NCBI GenBank assembly: GCA_004552115.1 | Contig: SFPH01000213.1 | Location: 1 to 5,422, forward strand | Direction: 5' to 3' | Length of the DNA stretch: 5,422 bases | Source of the DNA: Bacteroidales bacterium | GTDB lineage: Bacteria > Bacteroidota > Bacteroidia > Bacteroidales > UBA932 | Position numbers and translations under genes: made by a program | The notes under the pieces: generated by a model | Told to the model about the DNA's origin: nothing | The model's input: the letters and a program-made list of their open reading frames with translations, nothing else | Databases searched by the model: none | Shown: one piece after another, positions 1-5,422 of the stretch | Numbering within the stretch: position 1 is the first letter of the stretch | How the letters are laid out: every line of letters starts with the position of its first letter

Positions 1-701
1 ACGACGTGAAGATTGTCAACGAGTCGGAGAAATGGGGCCAGATTGCGGTTCAGGGTCCTGAATCAGAGAAGATTGTGACTGAGGTTCTCGGCCTCAAGCC
101 GGCTGCCGACCTCTCATTCTACACATACTACGAGTCGGAATGGAAGGGCGTCAGGATGGTTGTCAGCCGTACCGGATACACCGGAGAGGACGGATTCGAG
201 CTCTATACCGACATTGAGGGAACTAAGGAAATCTGGAAGATTCTCCTGGATGCGGGCGTGGTTCCTTGCGGACTCGGCTGCCGTGACACCCTCCGCTTCG
301 AGGCCGGTCTCCCTCTCTATGGCGACGAGCTTTCAGACGACATCACCCCTGTCGAGGCAGGTCTCGGAATGTTCTGCAAGCTTGACAAGGAGGAATTCAT
401 AGGCAAGGATGCCCTCGTTCGGCAGAAGGCTGAGGGCCCGAAGAAGAAGCTTGTGGGAATCGAGCTTCAGGACAAGGCTATCCCTAGGGCTACCTATCCT
501 GTCGAGACTGAGGCAGGTGAGCAGATCGGCGTGGTGACCACCGGCTACCATTCCATCTCTCTCGACAAAAGCATATGCTTCGCCCTTGTGGATGCAGCTT
601 ACGCAGCTCTCGGCACTCAGGTGATGATCCGCATCAGGAAGAAAGTCTTCCCTGGAATCGTCATAAAGAAGCGTTTCTACCAGACAAACTACAAGAAATA
701 A
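1..701 (+). CDS. gcvT: Glycine cleavage system T-protein (aminomethyltransferase), 5'-truncated by window edge
   Basis: GcvT transfers the aminomethyl carbon from the lipoyl arm of GcvH to tetrahydrofolate, giving 5,10-methylene-THF and ammonia in the cytoplasm. The open frame (codons from base 3) runs into the left edge. A GTG at position 6 could be taken as a start, but the text there (D-V-K-I-V-N-E-S-E-K-W-G-Q-I-A-V-Q-G-P) is internal family sequence, so about 130 N-terminal residues of a roughly 360-residue protein lie outside. Visible family motifs, numbered from the codon at position 6: SRTGYTGEDGFEL (54-66), GCRDTLRFEAGLPLYGDEL (91-109), PVEAGLGMFCKLDKEEFIGKD (115-135, in the folate-binding fold), and a C-terminal barrel ending in RKKVFPGIVIKKRFY (211-225). 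The stop is TAA at 699-701. It is the first gene of the operon seen here, 22 bp before gcvH. No frame damage is seen. Confidence 0.96.
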   Translation, partial: DVKIVNESEKWGQIAVQGPESEKIVTEVLGLKPAADLSFYTYYESEWKGVRMVVSRTGYTGEDGFELYTDIEGTKEIWKILLDAGVVPCGLGCRDTLRFEAGLPLYGDELSDDITPVEAGLGMFCKLDKEEFIGKDALVRQKAEGPKKKLVGIELQDKAIPRATYPVETEAGEQIGVVTTGYHSISLDKSICFALVDAAYAALGTQVMIRIRKKVFPGIVIKKRFYQTNYKK

Positions 702-710
702 TCACATTTT

Positions 711-717
711 AATTGAA
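711..717 (+). promoter_or_regulatory. AT-rich translation leader of gcvH (AATTGAA)
   Basis: The short gap between gcvT and gcvH has no purine-rich Shine-Dalgarno site. It carries AATTGAA starting 13 nt before the gcvH ATG, within an A/T-rich run. The same 7-mer lies 12 nt before gcvPA. A-rich, SD-free leaders are typical of Bacteroidota. Treating it as a start signal is inference, and chance in AT-rich spacers is possible. Confidence 0.3.
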
Positions 718-723
718 TAAACT

Positions 724-1104
724 ATGAGCAAAATCATTGAAGATCTCAAGTACAGCGAGACTCACGAGTGGGTAAAAGTTGAAGGCAATGTAGCCATCGT
801 CGGCGTTTCAGACTATGCGCAGAAGGAAATGGGCGATATCACATATGTGGATATGCCGGACGTTGACGACGAGGTTTCCAAGGACGAGGAGTTCGGCGCT
901 CTCGAGAGCGTGAAGGCTTCCAGCGACCTCGTAAGCCCTGTCAGCGGTGTCGTTGTGGAGAAGAACGAGGCTCTGGAGGATGCACCTGAACTCATCAACC
1001 AGGACCCTTACGAAAACTGGATCATCAAGGTGGAGATGAGCGATGCTTCCGAGCTTGACGCACTTCTCGACGCTGCCGGATACGCCAAGCTTATCGGAGA
1101 ATAA
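724..1104 (+). CDS. gcvH: Glycine cleavage system H-protein (lipoyl carrier)
   Basis: GcvH is the small mobile carrier of the glycine cleavage complex. Its lipoylated lysine takes the aminomethyl group from P-protein, presents it to T-protein, and is then reoxidised by Lpd. The 126-residue product has the usual family length and is acidic. The N-terminal segment Y-S-E-T-H-E-W-V (10-17) and G-V-S-D-Y-A-Q (27-33) are standard H-protein features. The lipoyl site is ESVKA (61-65), with Lys64 as the modified residue, followed by S-P-V-S-G-V-V-V-E-K-N (71-81). Near the C-terminus, N-Q-D-P-Y-E-N-W-I-I-K (92-102) matches the family. The ATG at 724 is chosen because M-S-K-I-I-E-D-L-K-Y-S-E-T-H-E-W aligns with the normal start. 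It lies 22 bp after gcvT and 47 bp before gcvPA, so it is probably co-transcribed. It appears intact. Lipoyl attachment enzymes are not encoded in this window. Confidence 0.98.
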   Translation: MSKIIEDLKYSETHEWVKVEGNVAIVGVSDYAQKEMGDITYVDMPDVDDEVSKDEEFGALESVKASSDLVSPVSGVVVEKNEALEDAPELINQDPYENWIIKVEMSDASELDALLDAAGYAKLIGE

Positions 1105-1139
1105 GTAACGGCGCAAACAGTCCGCATCAGCGACACTTA

Positions 1140-1146
1140 AATTGAA
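1140..1146 (+). promoter_or_regulatory. AT-rich translation leader of gcvPA (AATTGAA)
   Basis: The 47 bp between gcvH and gcvPA ends in an A/T-rich tract with no Shine-Dalgarno site. AATTGAA begins 12 nt before the gcvPA ATG and repeats the 7-mer at the same place before gcvH. The spacing match suggests a translation-start context of the Bacteroidota type, but only two or three instances are available here. Confidence 0.3.
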
Positions 1147-1151
1147 AATAT

Positions 1152-2477
1152 ATGTCAACATTCTCATATTTTCCTCATACTGAGGATGATATAAAGGAAA
1201 TGCTGCAGCGCATAGGGGTCTCCTCACTGGATGACCTCTATTCCGATGTGCCTGCCGAGTTCATCTTCAAGGGTCAGTATGACCTTCCTGATGCAATGTC
1301 CGAGCAGCAGATCCGCGAGCATTTCGCAGCCCTTGACCGCCGCAATACCAAGCTGAAGATTTTCGCAGGCGCAGGGGCATACGACCACTACACACCTTCA
1401 GTCGTGCCTTATCTTGCCGCAAGGTCAGAGTTCAGCACGGCCTACACTCCTTACCAGGCCGAGATTTCCCAGGGAACTCTCCGCTACATCTTCGAGTATC
1501 AGAGCATGATCTGCGAGCTCACCGGCATGGAGATTTCCAACGCCTCGATGTATGACGGTCCTACAGCGGCCGCCGAGGCAATGTTCATGGCTATGGCCTG
1601 CACCAAGAAGAAGACCAGGGTTCTCCTTTCGGACACCCTTCTTCCGAATGTCCGCAGGGTAGTCGAGACATATGCCGGATTCCACGGGGTACAGCTCGGC
1701 AGCATTGCACAGAAGGACGGCCAGACCTCCCTCGAGTCCCTGAAGGCGGAACTTGCCGCAGGTGACGTTGCAGGCATCATTGTACCGGCTGTGAACCGCT
1801 TCGGCATTGTCGAGGATTTCACAGGCTTTGCTGAGGCTGTGCACGAGGCCAAGGCCATCGTTGTCGAATATTGCGACCCTTCGGCCCTTGCAGTCATCAG
1901 GACTCCTGGAGAATGGGGATTCGACGTCGCTGTGGGTGACGGTCAGTCGCTCGGTCTTCCGCTCAATTTCGGAGGTCCTTACGTAGGCTTCATGGCCTGC
2001 AGCAAGGAGCACGTCCGCAAACTGCCGGGACGTATTGTCGGACAGACAGAGGATGCGGCCGGAAGACGTTGCTTCGTGCTCACTCTCCAGGCCCGCGAAC
2101 AGCATATCCGCAGGGAGAAGGCTACCAGCAACATCTGCTCCAACGAGAGTCTTATGGCTCTGTATGTGACTATCTATCTGTCACTTATGGGACCTGAGGG
2201 AATGCACAAGGTCAATTCTCTCTCCTCCTGCGGAGCTCATTATCTCCACGACGAGCTTCTCGCAACCGGCAAATTCGAGGAAGTATTCGACAAGCCTTAC
2301 ATAAAGGAATTCGTCCTCAGGCCGCTCGTTCCGACAGAGAAGCTTCAGCAGGCTCTTCTGGATGCCGGCTATTTCGGAGCACTCGCGACAGAAGAGGGCT
2401 ATGTCAGCTTCTGTGTCACAGAGAAGCGCACGAAGGCCGAGATCGACGGTCTTGTAGCTGTAGTTAAAGGACTTTAA
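1152..2477 (+). CDS. gcvPA: Glycine dehydrogenase (decarboxylating) subunit 1, P-protein alpha half
   Basis: GcvPA is the N-terminal-half homologue of P-protein. With GcvPB it forms the PLP enzyme that decarboxylates glycine and loads the aminomethyl group onto lipoylated GcvH. GcvPA itself lacks the PLP lysine, which sits in GcvPB. The 441-residue product matches the usual length of the split-subunit family. Visible motifs: the N-terminal YFPHTEDDIKEML (6-18), FAGAGAYDHY (71-80), RSEFSTAYTPYQAEISQG (91-108), ASMYDGPTAAAEA (131-143), GDGQSLGLPLNFGGPYVGF (262-280), LPGRIVGQTED (291-301) and REQHIRREKATSNICSN (315-331). The ATG at 1152 gives the standard N-terminus. It is 47 bp after gcvH and 18 bp before gcvPB, consistent with one transcript. 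The frame is unbroken and all expected family blocks are present, in contrast with its partner gene downstream. Confidence 0.97.
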   Translation: MSTFSYFPHTEDDIKEMLQRIGVSSLDDLYSDVPAEFIFKGQYDLPDAMSEQQIREHFAALDRRNTKLKIFAGAGAYDHYTPSVVPYLAARSEFSTAYTPYQAEISQGTLRYIFEYQSMICELTGMEISNASMYDGPTAAAEAMFMAMACTKKKTRVLLSDTLLPNVRRVVETYAGFHGVQLGSIAQKDGQTSLESLKAELAAGDVAGIIVPAVNRFGIVEDFTGFAEAVHEAKAIVVEYCDPSALAVIRTPGEWGFDVAVGDGQSLGLPLNFGGPYVGFMACSKEHVRKLPGRIVGQTEDAAGRRCFVLTLQAREQHIRREKATSNICSNESLMALYVTIYLSLMGPEGMHKVNSLSSCGAHYLHDELLATGKFEEVFDKPYIKEFVLRPLVPTEKLQQALLDAGYFGALATEEGYVSFCVTEKRTKAEIDGLVAVVKGL

Positions 2478-2480
2478 TCA

Positions 2481-2488
2481 GAGGAGGA
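2481..2488 (+). promoter_or_regulatory. Strong Shine-Dalgarno site of gcvPB (GAGGAGGA)
   Basis: The short spacer between gcvPA and gcvPB contains GAGGAGGA, with AGGAGG ending 8 nt before the ATG at 2496. This is near-ideal spacing. It supports 2496 as the true gcvPB start, ahead of the downstream ATG at 2683. No comparable site precedes gcvH, gcvPA or lpd. Confidence 0.8.
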
Positions 2489-2495
2489 TACTTGT

Positions 2496-2765
2496 ATGAA
2501 ATATTATGACAAACTGATATTTGAACTCTCCAAGAAGGGGAGAACAGGTTTTTCTCTTCCCGAGAATGAGTTCTGCGCATGCCGCAACGGTGGCGTGAAG
2601 CCTGCCGGCTGCCTCTGCAAGGCTCTGCCGGACAATCTCCGCCGTTCATCAGACCTCCGTCTTCCTGAGGTCGGCGAGGTGGATGTCCCAGATGAACTTC
2701 GGCGTGGACACCGGATTCTATCCTCTCGGAAGCTGTACGATGAAGTACAATCCGAAGATCAATGA
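2496..2765 (+). pseudogene. gcvPB: 5' fragment of gcvPB (P-protein beta half), cut off by a frameshift
   Basis: This 89-codon frame starts at the ATG served by the strong ribosome site and encodes the true GcvPB N-terminus. M-K-Y-Y-D-K-L-I-F-E-L-S-K-K-G-R-T-G-F-S (1-20), L-P-E-N, then [18 protein letters not shown] (47-64) are standard family sequence. After Val64 (codon 2685-2687) the frame turns to unrelated sequence and stops at TGA 2763-2765. The rest of GcvPB continues in the +1 frame from the ATG at 2683, overlapping by 83 bp. The seven residues normally found here (V-V-R-H-Y-T-N) are absent from both frames. Residues 27-41 are unusually Cys-rich (Cys27, 29, 39, 41) for this linker. Alone, this fragment lacks every catalytic element. 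If the lesion is an assembly error, this is simply the start of a gcvPB of about 500 codons. Confidence 0.85.
2676..2690 (+). other. gcvPB: Frame-breaking deletion junction in gcvPB (inferred 23-nt loss)
   Basis: The upstream frame reads GAG GTG GAT GTC (E-V-D-V). The downstream frame reads ATG TCC CAG ATG AAC (M-S-Q-M-N) and begins at base 2 of the GAT codon. Intact GcvPB proteins read E-V-(D/E)-V-V-R-H-Y-T-x-L/M-S-Q-x-N here, so V-V-R-H-Y-T-N is missing. That is 21 nt plus the two bases needed for the frame change, or 23 nt. ATGT would have stood at both ends (in gATGTn and in ATGTCC), so slippage between short direct repeats explains it. The 23-nt size is inferred from the family consensus. 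Confidence 0.75.
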
Positions 2766-3975
2766 GGAAGTGGCATCAATGCCGGGTCTGGCCGCCCTCC
2801 ATCCGCTCCAGCCGGAATCCACGGTTCAGGGAGCCCTCGAGGTATATTACAATATGGAGAAGGCCCTTGCCGCCATCACCGGAATGTCAGGATTTACTTT
2901 CAATCCTTGCGCAGGAGCGCACGGCGAGCTGACCGGACTCATGATAATGCGCAAGTACCATCTTCTCAGGGGTGACCTGAAGAGGACCAAGGTCATTGTG
3001 CCTGACAGTGCGCACGGAACCAATCCTGCCAGCGCCGCAGTCTGCGGACTCGACGTGGTAGTGGTTAAGTCCAATGCTGACGGACTCGTGGATGTGGCCG
3101 ATCTCAAGCCGCTTCTCGGGGACGACATCGCCGGCATAATGATGACCAACCCTAATACCCTCGGACTTTTCGAGCGTGAAATCGGTGAGATCGCCAAGCT
3201 CGTGCACGAATGCGGCGGTCTCCTCTACTATGACGGAGCGAATATGAACCCTCTCCTGGGTGTTGTCCGTCCAGGCGACATGGGCTTCGACATCATGCAC
3301 CTGAACCTTCACAAGACATTCTCCACCCCTCACGGAGGTGGCGGTCCGGGCGCAGGCCCAGTCGGCGTGGCTGCCAGGCTTGAGCACTGTCTCCCTTGCC
3401 CTCGCGTTGTCAGGAAGGAAGACGGGACATTCACAGTCCTTCACGGCTCGGAGGAGTCTGCAGGCTATGTTTCCGGCTTCATGGGCAATTTCGGCATCAT
3501 TCTCAGGGCTTATGCCTACATACTTTCTCTCGGCCACCAGAATCTTCTGCTTGCCGGCAAGTATGCCACGATTTCCGCGAACTACATCAAGGAGAGCCTG
3601 AAGGATTGCTACAAGCTGCCGATTCCTTCAATCTGCAAGCACGAATTCGTGTTTGACGGACTCATCAATGACGGAGCGCACGATGATGTTCCGGGAGCCA
3701 CTACTCTCGATGTTGCCAAGAGGCTTCTCGACTTCGGCTTCCACGCACCGACCATCTACTTCCCTCTGCTCTTCCATCAGACCATCATGATCGAGCCTAC
3801 GGAGACGGAGTCCAAGGAGACCATCGATTCGTTCATCGAGGTGATGCGCAAGATTGCCGCAGAGGCTGCCGAGGATCCTATGATTCTCAAGGCTGCACCT
3901 CACAATGCGCCGATCAGCCGTCCGGACGAGACTCGCGCCGCACGCCAGCCGATTCTGAAGTACTGGGACGCATAG
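2683..3975 (+). CDS. gcvPB: Glycine dehydrogenase (decarboxylating) subunit 2, main PLP-bearing part (N-terminus lost to frameshift)
   Basis: GcvPB carries the PLP of P-protein and, with GcvPA, catalyses glycine decarboxylation onto GcvH. This 430-codon frame holds nearly all of it, numbered from the Met at 2683: [20 protein letters not shown] (5-24), [14 protein letters not shown] (73-86), [12 protein letters not shown] (108-119), [10 protein letters not shown] (155-164), [10 protein letters not shown] (184-193), and the PLP site [18 protein letters not shown] (206-223) with Lys211 (codon 3313-3315). It ends with [14 protein letters not shown] (367-380) and a normal C-terminus. The Met at 2683 is an internal residue of the family, not a natural start. 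The first 63 residues lie in the other frame from 2496, and V-V-R-H-Y-T-N is missing. Repaired, the protein would be about 500 residues. Translation could restart at 2683 while ribosomes read the overlapping upstream frame, but the product would lack a conserved N-terminal arm, so activity is doubtful. The rest of the frame shows no decay, suggesting a recent mutation or a sequence error. Confidence 0.9.
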   Translation: MSQMNFGVDTGFYPLGSCTMKYNPKINEEVASMPGLAALHPLQPESTVQGALEVYYNMEKALAAITGMSGFTFNPCAGAHGELTGLMIMRKYHLLRGDLKRTKVIVPDSAHGTNPASAAVCGLDVVVVKSNADGLVDVADLKPLLGDDIAGIMMTNPNTLGLFEREIGEIAKLVHECGGLLYYDGANMNPLLGVVRPGDMGFDIMHLNLHKTFSTPHGGGGPGAGPVGVAARLEHCLPCPRVVRKEDGTFTVLHGSEESAGYVSGFMGNFGIILRAYAYILSLGHQNLLLAGKYATISANYIKESLKDCYKLPIPSICKHEFVFDGLINDGAHDDVPGATTLDVAKRLLDFGFHAPTIYFPLLFHQTIMIEPTETESKETIDSFIEVMRKIAAEAAEDPMILKAAPHNAPISRPDETRAARQPILKYWDA

Positions 3976-3994
3976 CGGATTTTTAACATATGGG

Positions 3995-4029
3995 CGCGGC
4001 GGACGGGGTCTCTTGTTCGCTGCGTTTTT
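3995..4029 (+). terminator. Intrinsic terminator-like hairpin between gcvPB and lpd
   Basis: CGCGGCGGAC (3995-4004) pairs with GTTCGCTGCG (4015-4024) over 10 bp, with eight Watson-Crick and two G-U pairs. The inner bases can add two G-U pairs and one G-C pair, leaving the loop GTCT (4008-4011). TTTTT (4025-4029) follows at once. This is the layout of a Rho-independent terminator. It begins 19 bp after the gcvPB stop and ends 16 bp before lpd. It may end the gcvTHP transcript or lower lpd expression. I see no clear Bacteroidota-type promoter (TAnnTTTG) between it and lpd, so partial readthrough is plausible. Confidence 0.65.
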
Positions 4030-4045
4030 AGTAAATCTTGATACA

Positions 4046-5422
4046 ATGAAAATTACAATAATCGGAGCAGGACCCGGCGGTTACGAGACCGCTGTGGCAG
4101 CCGCAGCCAGAGGCATTGAGGTTACCATCATCTCCGACGGCCCTGTGGGCGGAACCTGTCTCAATGAAGGTTGCATCCCGACCAAGTCTCTCTGCCGCAA
4201 TGCCGAGGTTCTCGAGGATCTGCGCAGGGCTGAGGAATTCGGAATCGGCAATGCTTCCTGGACATTCGACTTCGTCAAGGCTGTGGAGCGCAAGAACGCT
4301 GTGATTGACCAGCTCAAGGGCGGTGTGGAGTTCCTGCTGAAGAACAAGCTCATCCGCCTGGTTTACGGCAAGGCTGACTTCAAGGATGCCGGAACCGTGA
4401 CGGTGACGCCGGCTGACGGGGGAGAGGCAGAGGAGATAACATCGGATTACATTATCATTGCAACCGGTTCCGTATCAGCCTCATTGCCTATTCCCGGAGC
4501 AGATCTCGAAGGGGTCATCACATCCAAAGAGATTCTTTCTCTGGACAAGATTCCGGAGCGTCTCTGCGTGATCGGTGCAGGAGTGATCGGCCTGGAGTTC
4601 GCCTCCATTTTCAAGAGCTTCGGCTCGGAGGTTTCAGTGGTGGAGTACTGCAAGGATATTCTCCCGCGTTTCGACACCGACCTTGCCAAGAGGCTCAAGC
4701 AGACACTTGGCAAGAGGGGTATTTCCATCGAGACCGCTGCCGCCGTGCAGAGCATCGAGAAAGATGGTGATGTGCTGAAAGTCAAGTATCTGAAGAAGGA
4801 CAAGGAGTACGAGGTGGAGGCTGACAAGGTGCTTATGGCCGTGGGCCGCAGACCTAATGTCAAGGCGATGAATCTTGACGCCGCAGGTCTGGAGTGGTCG
4901 CCGAAGGGCATTGTCACCGACTCTGACATGAGGACCAATGTGCCTACCATCTTCGCAATCGGAGATGTCCGCGGAGGAATGATGCTGGCTCACGTTGCCA
5001 CATTCGAGGGCTTCAGGGCATTGAATGCCATCATTGCCGACAACGGTGTTCCCGGCTCGGCTCACGGAGTTGTGGACGGAATCAATCTCGACATTGTCCC
5101 TGCCGCGGTATTTACCTATCCTGAGGCCGCAACTGTGGGTCTGACAGAGGATGACTGCAAGAATGCCGGCATTCCTGTACGCTGCCTGAAATCATTCTTC
5201 AGGTCCAACGGCAAGGCTCTCTCAATGGGCGAGCCGGAGGGATTCTGCAAGATTGTGGTTGCCGCCGAAGGTGCGGAGAATCCGGGCAGAATACTCGGCT
5301 GTCACATGTTCGGTGCGCATTCATCCGACATTATCCAGGAGATTGCCGCATTGATGAACACGGGAGCCGACATTGACAAGTTCAAGACCATCATTCACGC
5401 TCATCCTACGCTTACGGAGGTG
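4046..5422 (+). CDS. lpd: Dihydrolipoyl dehydrogenase (GCS L-protein / E3), 3' end beyond window
   Basis: Lpd is the FAD flavoprotein that reoxidises the dihydrolipoyl arm of GcvH using NAD+. The same enzyme type also serves 2-oxoacid dehydrogenases. Manual translation from the ATG at 4046 gives 459 uninterrupted codons to the last base. Domains in order: FAD-binding GAGPGG (7-12); redox disulfide GGTCLNEGCIPTK (35-47, Cys38 and Cys43); IIIATGS (136-142); NAD-binding VIGAGVIGLEFAS (175-187); VGRRPN (266-271); second FAD motif TIFAIGD (301-307); and the dimerisation domain from about 350, with FTYPEAATVGLTE (356-368). It ends at HAHPTLTEV (451-459), with the catalytic pair His453 and Glu458. 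Only a short tail is missing, as family members have roughly 450-475 residues. The start is supported by the FAD motif lying at its usual distance. The leader has no Shine-Dalgarno site (AAATCTTGATACA before ATG). Its place after gcvPB suggests dedication to glycine cleavage, although a terminator-like hairpin separates them. Confidence 0.96.
   Translation, partial: MKITIIGAGPGGYETAVAAAARGIEVTIISDGPVGGTCLNEGCIPTKSLCRNAEVLEDLRRAEEFGIGNASWTFDFVKAVERKNAVIDQLKGGVEFLLKNKLIRLVYGKADFKDAGTVTVTPADGGEAEEITSDYIIIATGSVSASLPIPGADLEGVITSKEILSLDKIPERLCVIGAGVIGLEFASIFKSFGSEVSVVEYCKDILPRFDTDLAKRLKQTLGKRGISIETAAAVQSIEKDGDVLKVKYLKKDKEYEVEADKVLMAVGRRPNVKAMNLDAAGLEWSPKGIVTDSDMRTNVPTIFAIGDVRGGMMLAHVATFEGFRALNAIIADNGVPGSAHGVVDGINLDIVPAAVFTYPEAATVGLTEDDCKNAGIPVRCLKSFFRSNGKALSMGEPEGFCKIVVAAEGAENPGRILGCHMFGAHSSDIIQEIAALMNTGADIDKFKTIIHAHPTLTEV

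Noticed and set aside
6..8. GTG at the left edge as a gcvT start codon
   Set aside because: The residues around it (D-V-K-I-V-N-E-S) are internal GcvT sequence, and the frame is open to the window edge. The gene begins upstream.
702..723. Glycine riboswitch or promoter between gcvT and gcvH
   Set aside because: The gap is only 22 bp of A/T-rich sequence, too short for an aptamer. Any glycine riboswitch or main promoter would lie before gcvT, outside the window.
808..1227. 139-codon - strand open frame spanning gcvH, the spacer and the gcvPA start
   Set aside because: It crosses two strong genes and a spacer, shows no domain, and has no start context.
1425..2105. 226-codon open frame on the - strand opposite gcvPA
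   Set aside because: It lies wholly within a clearly coding gcvPA, resembles no family I recognise, and is explained by the GC-rich third positions of the real gene.
2676..2690. Programmed ribosomal frameshift as the explanation for split gcvPB
   Set aside because: There is no slippery heptamer at the junction. A frameshift would not restore the missing V-V-R-H-Y-T-N residues, which are absent from the DNA in all frames.
2887..3537. 216-codon open frame on the - strand opposite gcvPB
   Set aside because: It is a shadow of the conserved PLP-domain coding sequence. It has no start signal and no recognisable protein.
4447..5065. Two overlapping - strand open frames (167 and 143 codons) opposite lpd
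   Set aside because: The + strand encodes an uninterrupted Lpd with all its motifs; the antisense frames are compositional by-products.
1..5422. Mobile elements, CRISPR arrays, tRNA or rRNA genes, attachment sites
   Set aside because: No repeats, inverted ends, transposase motifs or RNA gene signatures are seen. The window is dense coding sequence of one operon.

Overview
The window holds almost a complete glycine cleavage system (GCS) operon, all on the + strand: gcvT (3' part) - gcvH - gcvPA - gcvPB (broken reading frame) - lpd (truncated only by the window edge). The organism is most likely a member of the Bacteroidota, probably Bacteroidales. The support is the style of the GcvT C-terminus (an RKKVFPG...KKRFY ending), AT-rich leaders without Shine-Dalgarno sites before gcvH, gcvPA and lpd, and GC-rich coding sequence. 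This is inference from recall; no search was run.

Layout: bases 1-701 encode the C-terminal two thirds of the T-protein. After 22 bp comes gcvH (724-1104), with its lipoyl-lysine motif. After 47 bp comes full-length gcvPA (1152-2477). After 18 bp with the only strong Shine-Dalgarno site in the window comes gcvPB (2496-3975), which is split into two overlapping frames. A 70 bp gap (3976-4045) contains a terminator-like hairpin with a T-run. lpd (4046 to the window end) then runs in one clean frame of 459 codons. No stretch over 300 bases lacks a gene.

The products form one pathway. GcvPA/GcvPB (P-protein, PLP) decarboxylate glycine and load the aminomethyl group on the lipoyl arm of GcvH. GcvT passes the one-carbon unit to tetrahydrofolate, releasing ammonia. 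Lpd reoxidises the dihydrolipoyl arm with NAD+.

The main anomaly is in gcvPB. The reading frame breaks exactly where the conserved V-V-R-H-Y-T-N stretch should lie. The data fit a 23-nt deletion between short ATGT repeats, which removes seven conserved residues and shifts the frame. It is either a real inactivating mutation or an assembly error. I found no evidence of a new biological system; apart from this lesion, the terminator-like hairpin and the mixed translation-start signals, the region is ordinary core metabolism.
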